From: Candidatus Parcubacteria bacterium
Lineage (GTDB): Bacteria > Patescibacteriota > Minisyncoccia > Phycocordibacterales > GCA-2747955
Direction of reading: 5' to 3'
Length of the DNA stretch: 26,523 nt
Assembly: GCA_027039745.1 (NCBI GenBank)
Contig: JALUMP010000114.1
Coordinates: forward strand, 1-26,523
In this document: positions 8,162 through 16,634 of the stretch, piece by piece
Layout of the letters: each line of letters begins with the position of its first letter
How positions within the stretch are numbered: the first letter of the stretch is position 1
Notes under the pieces: model-generated
Told to the model about the DNA's origin: nothing
Database searches by the model: none
Seen by the model: the letters and a program-made list of their open reading frames with translations, nothing else
Program-made: the position numbers and the translations under genes

Positions 8162-8267
8162 TAAATTTCTTATTTTTTGATGAAGTTCGCGGAGACAAGT
8201 AAAATTTTTCTGAGATGTATATGTATACATTGAAGAAAAATTTATACGAAGTCGACAAAGAAATTTA
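8162..8267. repeat. Nested imperfect palindrome in the ssb-rpsR spacer
   Basis: Two concentric inverted repeats: an outer TAAATTTCTT (8162-8171 with 8258-8267, 10 bp) and an inner arm of about 12 bp (8199-8211 with 8234-8247), around a small palindrome ATGTATACAT. Between the arms are GAAGTTCGCGG and ACGAAGTCGAC. Possibilities are an attenuator, a regulatory site for the bS6-bS18 complex, a processing site, or a repetitive element. It fills most of the 174-nt spacer. Confidence 0.6.
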
Positions 8268-8286
8268 CCAAAAAATTAAATTTTAA

Positions 8287-8745
8287 CTAGAAGGGTATAT
8301 CTTCAGGGTTAATATCTTCTTCAGGATACTTAATCTCCTCACTCTTCCCCTCAGTTTGAGGCCCTTGAGCTTGTTGTTGTGGTGCTTGGTTGTAGTTTCC
8401 AGCAGAAGCTCCTCCTGGTTTTAGACCAAACTCAAATTTGTCCATAATAATTTCAGTTCGATACATTTTTTTACCACTTCCTTGATCTTCCCAAGACCTT
8501 GTTTGTAGTCTACCCTCTACATAAATTTCTTGCCCCTTAACAAAATATTGAGCAACTATCTCTGCTTGTTTACCAAAAGTTACAATATTGTGAAACTCTG
8601 TTGTTTCAACCTTACTTCCCTGTTGGTCTTTATAAGTATAATTAGTAGCTACAGAAAAATTTAAAACTTTTGTGCCACCATTTGTAGTTTTAAGTTCTAA
8701 ATCTTGAGTAATCCTACCGATTATCATTGCTTTGTTTAAATTCAT
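8287..8745 (-). CDS. ssb: Single-stranded DNA-binding protein
   Basis: Seen: 152 residues. The OB fold is at about 1-105 (MNLNKAMIIGRITQDLELK, FHNIVTFGKQAE, GQEIYVEGRLQTRSWEDQ), followed by a Gln/Gly-rich flexible linker (YNQAPQQQAQGPQ) and the acidic tip NPEDIPF, which recruits repair and replication partners. The Trp in RSWED is TGG, showing both Trp codons are in use. The stop is TAG. Context: 27 nt after the rpsF-HhH gene. A GGGGGA stretch lies upstream of the ATG but about 16 nt away, too far for an ordinary Shine-Dalgarno. Confidence 0.97.
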   Translation of the reverse strand: MNLNKAMIIGRITQDLELKTTNGGTKVLNFSVATNYTYKDQQGSKVETTEFHNIVTFGKQAEIVAQYFVKGQEIYVEGRLQTRSWEDQGSGKKMYRTEIIMDKFEFGLKPGGASAGNYNQAPQQQAQGPQTEGKSEEIKYPEEDINPEDIPF

Positions 8746-8772
8746 ATTTTTTTATGTTATTTCCCCCAAAGC

Positions 8773-9498
8773 TTATTCTCCTCCGTTTAATTCGTCTTGT
8801 AATACTTTTAACTCATCTCATTTTTCGTCACGAGCAAGTCTAGCTTGTTTTGACCAAGATTTTGGGTCATATCTTTTAAGCCCAGCCTCTTCTAAAATGT
8901 CTCTCAAGTCTCCAACTTTTGAACCAGCTAAATCAACGTAAGTTGAAATATCTTTAGCATTCAACGCTTCTACTGTTTTTGGGCCAATACCCTCTATTTT
9001 TGTTAAATCATCTGCTTCAGAGCTTTTTGGAGCCCCTTCAGCCTCTTTTTCAACGACCTCTTCTTTTACTTCTTCTTTCTTAACTTCCTTTTTAACTTCC
9101 TCTTTTTTTTCTTCCTCAACCTCTTCTTCAGATTCCTCTTCAGATTCTACTTGAAATTTATTAGTCTCTGAATCATCTGCCACAGTTTTGACAATAAGAT
9201 ATCTAAAAATATCTTTTTTAACATTATCAACTGCTTTTTTAAGTGCATCAATATCTGAAGGAGCAGCTTCAAACTTTATTCAAGTAAAAAAAGCTTTATC
9301 AAATCTTTCATTAATTGATGCTATTTTGGTAATTATTTGATAAGCAAGATCAACATCTACAATCTCACCTTCGGAAATTACAGAAGCGTTTATCTTTGTT
9401 AAAAAACCTTTTAGTTTTTCAACTACTTTTTCAACCTTCTGTTGTGACAAATCAGGGTTTATCAACACCCCAATTTCGTAAATATTATTATTATTCAT
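8773..9498 (-). CDS. rpsF: Ribosomal protein bS6 fused to a C-terminal helix-hairpin-helix domain
   Basis: Seen: 241 residues, against about 95-135 for ordinary bS6. Residues 1-103 are bS6 (NIYEIGVLINPDLS, FDKAFFTWIKFEA, DIFRYLIVKTV). Residues about 106-160 are a Glu/Lys-rich linker. Residues about 161-241 are an HhH-type domain (LTKIEGIGPKTVEALNAKDI, then WSKQARLARDEKWDELKVLQ) like the tail found on some other ribosomal proteins. Two TGAs, W73 and W227, both fall on positions where this family carries an aromatic residue or Trp; a third Trp is TGG. The start at 9498 was chosen over the in-frame ATG at 9525 because the -10 box (9509-9514) lies between them. The stop is TAA. It heads the rpsF-ssb-rpsR cluster. 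Confidence 0.9.
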
Positions 9499-9508
9499 AA
9501 CGTTCGCT

Positions 9509-9517
9509 AGTATAGCA
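9509..9517 (-). promoter_or_regulatory. Extended -10 promoter of rpsF
   Basis: On the minus strand TG-C-TATACT ends 10 nt before the ATG at 9498. The predicted leader is only a few nucleotides, leaving no room for the bS6-bS18 leader hairpin known from other bacteria. Confidence 0.65.
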
Positions 9518-9560
9518 TATTTCAACCTAAAGATAAATTACATAAAGGGCTCAAAGTATG

Positions 9561-9569
9561 TGCTAAAAT
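9561..9569 (+). promoter_or_regulatory. Extended -10 promoter of tsaD
   Basis: TG-C-TAAAAT ends 9 nt before the tsaD ATG, predicting a leaderless or nearly leaderless mRNA. It is divergent from the rpsF promoter about 45 nt away. Confidence 0.65.
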
Positions 9570-9578
9570 AGCTTTTAT

Positions 9579-10763
9579 ATGAAAATTATATCAATAGAAA
9601 CATCCTGTGACGAAACAGCTATTTCGATACTTGATTTCCAAAAAAACAACAAATTTAAAATATTATCAGACTTGGTAGTATCACAAATAGATATTCACAA
9701 AAAATATGGTGGTGTTTACCCAAAACTAGCAAAAAGAGAGCATACTTCCAACCTCTTCCCTGTCTTTTTTCAATCTTTGAAAAAAGCAAAACTTTTAGAA
9801 AAAAGGAAGAAAGAAAGGGTGCTCGATAAACAAATATTGAGAAAACTAAACAAAATTTTAGACAGAGATGAGCACAATAAAGAGCTACTCATCGACTTTT
9901 TGCAAAATTATAAAACACCAAAACTTAATGCCATATCTGCAACATACGGACCAGGCTTAGAAATGGCATTATGAACAGGCTTTAATTTTGCTCGTGCTTT
10001 ATCTTTAATCTTTAATACCACTCTCGTTCCAGTCAACCATATGGAAGGTCATGTTTATGCATCACTTATAAAAAAAATATCTTCCAATAAATACAAAATT
10101 CAAAAAATATCTTACCCATCACTAGTAGTATTGATTTCTGGTGGGCATACCCAACTGCAACTGATTAAAAAACAACACTCCTACAAGCTTTTAGGCTCTA
10201 CATTAGATGATGCAGTAGGAGAAGCATATGACAAAACAGCAAGACTTCTCGGTATTGCCTACCCAGGAGGACCAGAGATCTCAAAACTAGCTGACTCTTT
10301 TGCAACATCCCCGGGATGTTGCAAAACTCGTGGATGTTGCAAAGTTACATTACCAAGACCTATGCTACATACTCAAAATTTTGACTTTTCTTTTTCTGGT
10401 CTTAAAACCGCAGTTTTATATATTGTTCAAAGTAAAAAAAGACTAACTAAAAAATTTAAACAAGAACTTTCTGCAGAATTTGAAAATGCAGTTTCTGATG
10501 TATTGATTGGTAAAACAAAAAAAGCTCTAATAAAATATAAAGCAAAAAATATTATCATAGGAGGAGGAGTAGCAGCCAACAACAGACTAAGAAAAGACTT
10601 TAGAGAACTCGCTAAAACTTTTAAAATAAAATCATACATACCACACAAAAAATACACAGGAGATAATGCTCTCATGATAGGTATTGCTGGATATTTAAGA
10701 TACAAAAACAAAAACTACCCAAAAAGGATAGCGCGAGTAAACGGCAATTTAAAATTAAAATAA
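9579..10763 (+). CDS. tsaD: tRNA N6-adenosine threonylcarbamoyltransferase TsaD
   Basis: Seen: 394 residues, longer than the usual 330-345. ASKHA-fold start MKIISIETSCDETAIS, KREHTSN, ATYGPGLEMALWTGFNFA (W132 is TGA 9972-9974), metal ligands in VNHMEGH, SGGHTQL, DDAVGEAYDKTARLLG, YPGGPEISKLA, LPRPML, FDFSFSGLKTA, IIGGGVAANNRLR and the C-terminal DNALMIG. Two insertions explain the length: a Lys-rich helical one at about residues 68-114, and a Cys-rich PGCCKTRGCCK at about 246-256 encoded by a palindrome plus 18-nt repeat. Role: transfers threonylcarbamoyl to A37 of ANN-decoding tRNAs, with TsaB and TsaE (not in this window). Stop TAA; its 3' end overlaps the convergent GNAT gene by 9 bp. Confidence 0.95.
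10299..10343 (+). repeat. In-frame palindrome plus 18-nt tandem repeat inside tsaD
   Basis: TTTGCAACATCCC (10299-10311) is the exact reverse complement of 10313-10325, separated by a single C. The right arm's GGATGTTGCAAA recurs exactly at 10332-10343, 18 nt later, with ACTCGT between. It encodes the CCKTRGCCK insertion and preserves the frame. Confidence 0.9.
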
Positions 10764-11210
10764 TTCTTTTTTGAGAACCTGCGTTTTATGTTCAACAAAT
10801 CCAAGTTTTTTATATCAATCTTGAGCAATAACCTTACTTGAAGTAAGCTCTATTCTTTGTAAATCTTTTTCTTTTGAAATAGCTAAAATATTTTCCCAAA
10901 GCATCGTGCCAATACCATTTCTACGAAATTTTTTATCTACAACAACATCTTGAATATTACCAAACCGACCAAGAGGCTGAATATGCGGGATTAACGTAGC
11001 CAAAGCCACTAATGTTTTTGAATTATCTGTCATATCTCTTGCAGAAAATACATAGTTTCTTTTCATCACTTCTTGCCAGTGAGAAAAATCGTTAATTAAC
11101 TTTTTGTTTTTAACAAAAGCATTTAAACTCAACTGAAACAACAAATCATTGATTTGCGGCATATCTTTTTTCTCTATATCGTTTACAAAAACTTTAATTT
11201 CTTTTTCCAT
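10755..11210 (-). CDS. GNAT-family N-acetyltransferase
   Basis: Seen: 151 residues. Motif order is typical: first strand IKVFVNDIEKKD, central LVALATLIPH, acetyl-CoA-binding VVVDKKFRRNGIGTMLWENI (the R/QxxGxG/A site), then RIELTSSKVIAQDWYKKLGFVEH. The W in QDWYKKLGF is a TGA (10815-10817), at the A..FYxKLGF position of the family; two other Trp are TGG. The ATG at 11210 was preferred; an in-frame ATG at 11225 would overlap the dus stop. The stop is TAA and overlaps the tsaD 3' end. The substrate is unknown. It follows dus within 8 nt and is co-transcribed. Confidence 0.85.
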
Positions 11211-11217
11211 ACAATAA

Positions 11218-12246
11218 TTATACATTGTTTTCTAAAAAATCTTGGCAAATTTTTTTTACCCCAGAGATAGTTTTTTCTTCCATAAGTTTTGTTCTTAAAG
11301 TTTTGGCTCCACCAAAACCATTAATATAAATCTTAAAAAACTTTTTCATTAACGCAAAAGTTTTTACTCATCTATCTTTTTTATAAAATTCTTCTTCAAA
11401 CAAATCCAAGTGGCTAAACATTACTTCTATTTTTTTTTCAACCAAAAAACTATCAAAATTGCCTCCTTCAAACAACGCTGGATTATAAAAAATGCCTCTT
11501 CCTACCATATAACCATCAAAACCAGAGCTTTCTAATTTTTCTTCACCCTCTTTTTTACTTTCTATGTCTCCATTGCCTATCAATACTGTTTCTGGAGAAA
11601 TCTTTTCTCTCATTTTATTTATCTGTTCTGCAAGCTCTCAATGGGCAGGCACTTTTGACATCTCTTTTCTTGTGCGTAAATGCACAATTAATGCTTGTGG
11701 TTTTAACTTGAGTAAAAATTTTATTCAGTCTAAGTCTATTTGGTTAAAACCAATTCTTGTTTTTATAGACATAGGGATATTGCCAGCGGCTTTTTTAGAA
11801 GCTAAAAATATCTTTTTAAATCTTTCTGGATCATTTATCAAAGCAGAACCAGAGCCCTGTTTTATTACAGCTTTGTCTGGGCAACCAGTATTTATATCTA
11901 TGCCTGCTGGATCAAACTTTTTAATAATTTTAATAGCTTGAAAAAATTTATCTGGATCTGAACCAAAAAGCTGAAATACTAAATTTTTGTTTTTTTTCTC
12001 GTGCTTTGTTTTTTTAAGCATTAAATAAAGCCTCTCTCTGCCACCTTCTGAACAAAGCCCATCTACAGAAACAAACTCTGTAAAAAAAATATCAGGTGCT
12101 CCTAAATCTGCCACTATTTGCCGAAAAGGTTTGTCTGTTACATCAAGCATAGGGGCTAAAATAGAAATTTTTCCAGCTTTTTCTAACTTTAATTTTTGCC
12201 AAATATTTTTATTAGATTTTTTAAAAATTTTTCCTCAATTGAACAT
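11218..12246 (-). CDS. dus: tRNA-dihydrouridine synthase
   Basis: Seen: 342 residues across four TGAs. The start MFNWGKIFKK is followed by ISILAPMLDVTDKPFR (FMN-binding N-terminal motif), FVFTEF-like FFTEFVSVDGL, VFQLFGSDPDKF, GIDINTGCPDKAVIKQGSGSAL (active-site Cys within NTGCP), IPMSIKTRIGF, LIVHLRTR, VLIGNGDIES and GYMVGRGIFYNP. W4 and the W of VPAHWELAEQ are TGA at positions where related proteins carry Trp. Role: flavin-dependent reduction of uridines in the tRNA D loop, in the cytoplasm. GNAT follows after 8 nt. The start lies about 45 nt from the tandem repeats. Confidence 0.93.
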
Positions 12247-12293
12247 TTTTATATTCTAACATACTCTAATAGGATATATCTTTGATACAACAA

Positions 12294-12461
12294 TCGCTCG
12301 TTCGGTTATAAAAATTAAATTTCATTTCATGAGCTTAATTTTTTCAACTCTCACTTCGCTATGTTATATAAAGATTATATAACAGTCGCTCGTTCGGTTA
12401 TAAAGAAATAGGTTTTACTACATTCACCAATTTTTTACAACTCTCACTTCGCTATGTTATA
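12294..12461 (+). repeat. Two tandem units of about 92 bp upstream of the helicase gene
   Basis: Each unit begins with TCGCTCGTTCGGTTATAAA (12294-12312 and 12386-12404, identical) and ends with CAACTCTCACTTCGCTATGT followed by TATA (12345-12368 and 12438-12461, identical), with a diverged AT-rich middle. The end of each unit contains a TATGTTATA promoter-like box; the second one is the working -10 of the helicase gene. Units are spaced 92-93 bp. At the junction TGTTATATA and TATATAACA form a hairpin. Confidence 0.85.
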
Positions 12462-12463
12462 AT
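12455..12463 (+). promoter_or_regulatory. Extended -10 promoter of the UvrD-type helicase
   Basis: TG-T-TATAAT ends 7 nt before the ATG at 12471, predicting a leaderless mRNA. It is formed by the end of the second tandem repeat unit. Confidence 0.7.
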
Positions 12464-12470
12464 ACCCTAA

Positions 12471-14444
12471 ATGGCAAAAATTACTCTAAACAAACAACAA
12501 TCAAAAGCTGCCAACACATTGTCAGGGCCTGTTTTAATACTTGCAGGAGCAGGAGCTGGAAAGACCATGACTTTAACAGCAAGAATCATAAAACTTATTT
12601 CTTCTGGAATTATGCCTCAAAATATTTTAGCGATTACTTTCACCAACAAAGCGGCTGGAGAAATGAGAGAAAGAATCACAAAAGCTATATCTAAAAACTC
12701 TAAAATAAATTTCTCTACTTTAGAGCTGGGTATGACACCTTTTGTCTCCACTTTTCACGCCTTAGGAGTTTTTATTATTAGAGAAAACCATCAGAAACTT
12801 GGTATATCAAAATATTTTTCTATCTACGATAGAGCAGATTCTAGAAAAGCTTTAAAAGAAGCCCTAAAGAAACTATCTCTTGACCCAAAAGAATGAGACT
12901 TAAGGATGCTTATTTCCGTAATTTCTAAAAACAAAGGAAATTTTTTAGATCATAAAAATTTTACAAAAATAGCTAAAAATAACTTTCACACAAAAACAAT
13001 TTCAGATATCTGAAATAAATATGAAGAAATAAAAAAAGAAGATAAAGCTCTTGATTTTGACGACCTCCTTTTAAAAACAGCACAATTATTAGATAATGAT
13101 AAAAGTATAAGAGAACATTACCAAAAAAAATGAAGCCATATCCATATAGACGAATACCAAGATACCAACAAAGTCCAAAATAAAATCGCAGAACTTTTAA
13201 CCAACCCAGAAACAAAAAATATTTTTGCTGTTGGTGATGATGACCAATCTGTATATGCATGAAGAGGATCTGACATAAAAAATATTTTAGATTTTGAAAA
13301 AAAACATAATGCCCATAAAATATTTATGGAGCAAAACTATCGTTCTTCTGGAAATATTATTGAAGCATCTAACGCTGTTATAGCGAAAAACAAAGACCGA
13401 TATCCTAAAAAACTTTTTACAGAAAGCCCCGCTGGAGAAGAGATAATCTTATACTCTTCTTTTTCAGAAAAAGAAGAAGCCCGTGCAATTGCTGCTAAAA
13501 TAAAAGAGAGATTAAAATATAATAAAAAAATAAATGAAAATGATATAGCAATTTTATATAGAGCTAATTTTCAATCACGAGTTTTAGAAGAAGCTATGCT
13601 TACAGAAAATATACCTTACCAAGTTTTAGGTACAAAATTTTTTGATAGAGCTGAAGTAAAAGATATTATGTCTTATATTAAAGCTTCTCAAAACCCAACC
13701 TCACTCGTTGACTTAAAAAGAATTATCAACTCTCCAAAAAGAGGTATTGGCAAAGTCTCGGTTGTAAAAATATTTTCTGGAGATACGTCAACACTTTCTG
13801 CAAAAGCTCAAACTTCTTACAAAGATTTTTTAAAAATCTTAGAAAAAATTAAACAATATTCTAAAAACCATACCCCATCAGAACTCATAAAATTTACTAT
13901 AAAAGAATCTGGTTTTGAAAAAATGTTTAAAAACCAAAAAACAGACGAGGCTAATGAAAGACTTGCCAACACTTACGAGCTTGCTTTGTTTGCTGAAAAA
14001 TACGATATTTTAGAAAAAGAAGAAGCTTTACTGAAATTTTTTGAGGATGTAGCACTAATCTCTGACCAAGATAGCAAAAAAGATAGCAAAAAAAAGCCCT
14101 CTGTAAAGCTAATGACTATCCACGCTTCAAAAGGACTTGAATTTGATACTGTATTTTTAACAGGGGCTGAAGAGCATTTTTTCTCTCCTTTAGAAACCGA
14201 AAGTTCTGAAAAAGAAGCTGAAAAAAAAGAAGAAGAAAGAAGACTTTTTTATGTAGCCATGACAAGAGCTAAAAATCTACTATTTATCTCATGGTCTGGT
14301 ATGCGAACAATCTACGGAAAAACAGAAACCAATGACTTAGTTTCTTTCGTACTTGATATTCCACATAACTTAATAAAAGAAGACTCAACCTTTCAAAATT
14401 TTAAAGACGACAATGACGATGAAATAGAGTATTTAGAATGGTAA
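12471..14444 (+). CDS. UvrD/PcrA-type superfamily 1A DNA helicase
   Basis: Seen: 657 residues joined over four TGAs (residues 142, 181, 221, 264). Q motif LNKQQSKAAN, Walker A LAGAGAGKTMT, motif Ia ITFTNKAAGEMRERI, FVSTFHALG, LDFDDLLLKT, Walker B HIHIDEYQDTN, motif III GDDDQSVYAWRG, motif IV NYRSSGNI, motif V LMTIHASKGLEFDTVFLTG and motif VI EERRLFYVAMTRAK are all present. The W of YAWRG is invariant across the superfamily and is TGA here (13260-13262), as is the W of KKWSHIHIDEY. The protein is a little shorter than E. coli UvrD (720); the C-terminal extension is reduced. Role: 3'-5' unwinding in excision and mismatch repair and fork maintenance. Stop TAA. Confidence 0.96.
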
Positions 14445-14456
14445 TATTTAATTACC
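14440..14456. terminator. Short stem-loop between convergent genes
   Basis: GGTAAT (14440-14445) pairs with ATTACC (14451-14456) and spans both the helicase TAA and the stop of the opposite gene. There is no T-tract on either side, so termination here is a guess. Confidence 0.3.
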
Positions 14457-15063
14457 TAGTCTTTATATCTTCTTCCCCAAACTCAGAAACTCAAAATGCT
14501 TGACCATCAACCTCGACTACCTTTCCGTGAAAACCTTGCTCTGTTGAAACAATCGTATCTATACCAGCTTCCGAAAAATAAAATGTATCAGCCACTTCAT
14601 TTTTTTCTTTAGAATATCTTTCAATTTTTACAACTACTTTTCCTTCTTGATTTTTTTCAAATCCAACCACTTCATTATAAAAATTATCTGTAATATTATA
14701 TCTATAACCAACAACCTTGACTGTTTTTAAACTTTCTTGATTAGCAGTAACCAATTTATCACCTTGTTGATATATACCATTTTCTACTAAAACTAGAGGT
14801 TTTTCTTGTTGTTTTGTATTATCTGTATTTAAAACTAATCCTCCTATAATTATAGCTGGAGCGAGAGAGACAAAAGGAGTAAATGTCATCAAATACTTTT
14901 TAACTTTTTTATTTTTGTCATTTTTTTCTGCTTTTTTAAAAGAATCAAAAAAAACTTTAAGTTTATTTACAACTTCTTCACCATTTTCCCGCCCTTTATC
15001 AAAACTTTTTTTAACATCATCCACTGTTAATACTTCTACTTTTGGTTGCCAATTTTCTTTCAT
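14452..15063 (-). CDS. Membrane-anchored hypothetical protein
   Basis: Seen: 203 residues from the ATG at 15063 (MKENWQPKVEVLTVDD) to TAA. The frame is open 24 codons further upstream, but that part looks like AT-rich non-coding sequence. Residues 1-58 are charged and cytoplasmic in character, one membrane segment spans about 59-82 (TPFVSLAPAIIIGGLVL), and a 120-residue extracytoplasmic beta-rich domain follows (VVGYRYNITDNFYNEVVGF, KVVVKIERYS). W near the C-terminus (QAFWVSEFG) is TGA; W5 is TGG. I do not recognise the family. It follows the SIMPL gene, from which a terminator separates it. Confidence 0.65.
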
Positions 15064-15114
15064 AATTAAGTTATCATACACAATATTTATATATTTGTCA
15101 ATATATACAATATT

Positions 15115-15146
15115 AAAAAACAAGTGATAATACAACTTGTTTTTTT
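15115..15146 (-). terminator. Stem-loop terminator after the SIMPL gene
   Basis: ACAAGT/ACTTGT arms, extended by A-T pairs, enclose a 9-nt loop with A- and T-runs outside. It lies about 25 nt past the SIMPL stop. The symmetrical runs would allow function in either direction. Confidence 0.6.
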
Positions 15147-15170
15147 ATGTTATATTTTTTAATAGTCAAT

Positions 15171-15923
15171 CTAATTTTCAATTTTATAAGTGATTGAAAT
15201 ATTTTTTGTAATTTTTTGCTCTCCAGGATTAATCTCTGGCAGCTCAACACTCTTTCCTAAAGCTACTGGCTCAGCAAAATCCATTTTTTCATATTGAGGA
15301 TAATAATTTCTGCCACTACCTGATTCTGAAAAACCAACTATTTTTATTAAATCAACACCTAATTCTGAAGCTAACTTTTTAGCTTTACTTTTTGCGTCAT
15401 CAATAGCGATTTCTCTTAAAGAATCTTGAACTTCATCCAAACGATCAATAAACATATTTGGACCATTTAAATCATCTACTTTTTGTTCAACAATTTTTGC
15501 TAAAACTTTTGGTGTATTTTCTAAATCTCTTACAACAACAGAAACATTTTGTCGCACTCTGTAACCAATAAAATCTCTTTTTCCTTCGTTTCAATTATAT
15601 TCTGGAGTCAAAGAATAAGTAGTTGTTTTTATATCTTTCTTATCTATATCTAAATCTTTTAATACTTCTACTACTTTTTTTGTTTTTTTGTTTACATAGT
15701 TTGCAATATTTTTTTGATCGTTGCCTCTCTTTGTTATATAGAATGATATTCTAGCAGTATCTGGAGCAACTTGTTTTTCAGCTTTTCCAGAAACTGTAAT
15801 AGTATTATTGTTTTGTTCTGAAACATCTAAATCCATTTTTAATGTATGAGTTTGAAATAACCCAAAACCTAAAATAACAACAGCGGCAGTTAATAAAATA
15901 TTTGTAATTGTTTTATTTTTCAT
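15171..15923 (-). CDS. SIMPL (DUF541) domain protein
   Basis: Seen: 250 residues. The N-terminal hydrophobic helix (about 8-27, NILLTAAVVILGFGLFQT) is a signal anchor. The SIMPL domain follows: ITVSGKAEKQVAPDTARISFYI, then YSLTPEYNWNEGKRDFIGYRV and the repeat DDAKSKAKKLASELGVDLIKIVGFSES, ending with EINPGEQKITKNISITYKI. W111 in EYNWNEG is TGA (15591-15593), in the position where SIMPL proteins carry an aromatic residue before the loop. The stop is TAG. Family knowledge: periplasmic or surface proteins forming oligomeric rings; the exact function is unsettled. It lies 44 nt after holB. Confidence 0.88.
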
Positions 15924-15967
15924 ATAATTATATTAAATTTATTAATATAATCATTATACATCACGGT

Positions 15968-16633
15968 TTACAAAATTGGTAATGAAATAGCTAAAAATTC
16001 AAAAATATAATAAAAACCAACATTTTTATGAGAAAGTTTTTTTTTGATTTCTATAAAATCTTTAAATACTCTTGGAAAATTTCGAATCTTTTCTCGTTGC
16101 ATCACTAAAGCGTTCTCCAATGATTCAATAAATTGTAAATATTCTGCCTGATTAAGTTTTTTAATAATTTTTGTTCTATCTTTATATTTAGATTTCAAAA
16201 AAACTCGACCAATTTCATCTTTTTCTTGAGATATTATTTTAATTATTTGAGCTCTTGATTTTATTGTATCTAAAAGTAAATTAACAGAATTAACTAAAAG
16301 AAAAAAAACAGTATTATCGACAGGTTCTTCAAAAGTTTTTAGTAAAGCGTTCTGACTTATTCTACTTATATATTGAAAATCTAAAATAAAAACACGTAAC
16401 TCTTTTATTTTTCCGTTACCCGTTGTATTAATTTCTTTTATTTTTCTAACCTGGTCTACTTTTAAGTCAACTCCTGAAAAATAAAACAACTCAGAGCTAT
16501 TTTTTTTTATATTATATTTTTTTTGTAAAAAAATAAAAACTTCTTCTGTATTTTTTTTATTATTTCCAGAAATTATATAAAGAGACGCTAACTGCCCACT
16601 GTTCTGATTCAAAACATTTACTAAATCGTTCAT
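15968..16633 (-). CDS. holB: DNA polymerase III delta'-like clamp-loader subunit
   Basis: Seen: 221 residues, shorter than E. coli delta' (334). DLKVDQVRKIKEINTTG, then LRVFILDFQYISRISQNALLKTFEEP (Walker B/sensor region with the SRC-like QNALLK element) and TVFFLLVNSVNLLLDTIKSRAQII match delta'/DnaX-type AAA+ domain 1. There is no Walker A lysine, as expected for delta'. The C-terminal collar domain is reduced. Role: structural part of the sliding-clamp loader with DnaX and delta (not in this window). Context: it starts 1 nt after the rel stop, with no Shine-Dalgarno, so translation is probably coupled. Stop TAA. No Trp. Confidence 0.85.
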   Translation of the reverse strand: MNDLVNVLNQNSGQLASLYIISGNNKKNTEEVFIFLQKKYNIKKNSSELFYFSGVDLKVDQVRKIKEINTTGNGKIKELRVFILDFQYISRISQNALLKTFEEPVDNTVFFLLVNSVNLLLDTIKSRAQIIKIISQEKDEIGRVFLKSKYKDRTKIIKKLNQAEYLQFIESLENALVMQREKIRNFPRVFKDFIEIKKKLSHKNVGFYYIFEFLAISLPIL

Positions 16634-16634
16634 A

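Noticed and set aside
9499..9525. Upstream start for rpsF at 9525.
   Set aside because: The -10 box lies between this ATG and the one at 9498, and bS6 homology begins at the NIYEIGVLI just after 9498.
12294..12461. CRISPR array.
   Set aside because: Only two units, of about 92 bp, with diverged interiors and no cas genes; the repeat and spacer geometry does not fit.
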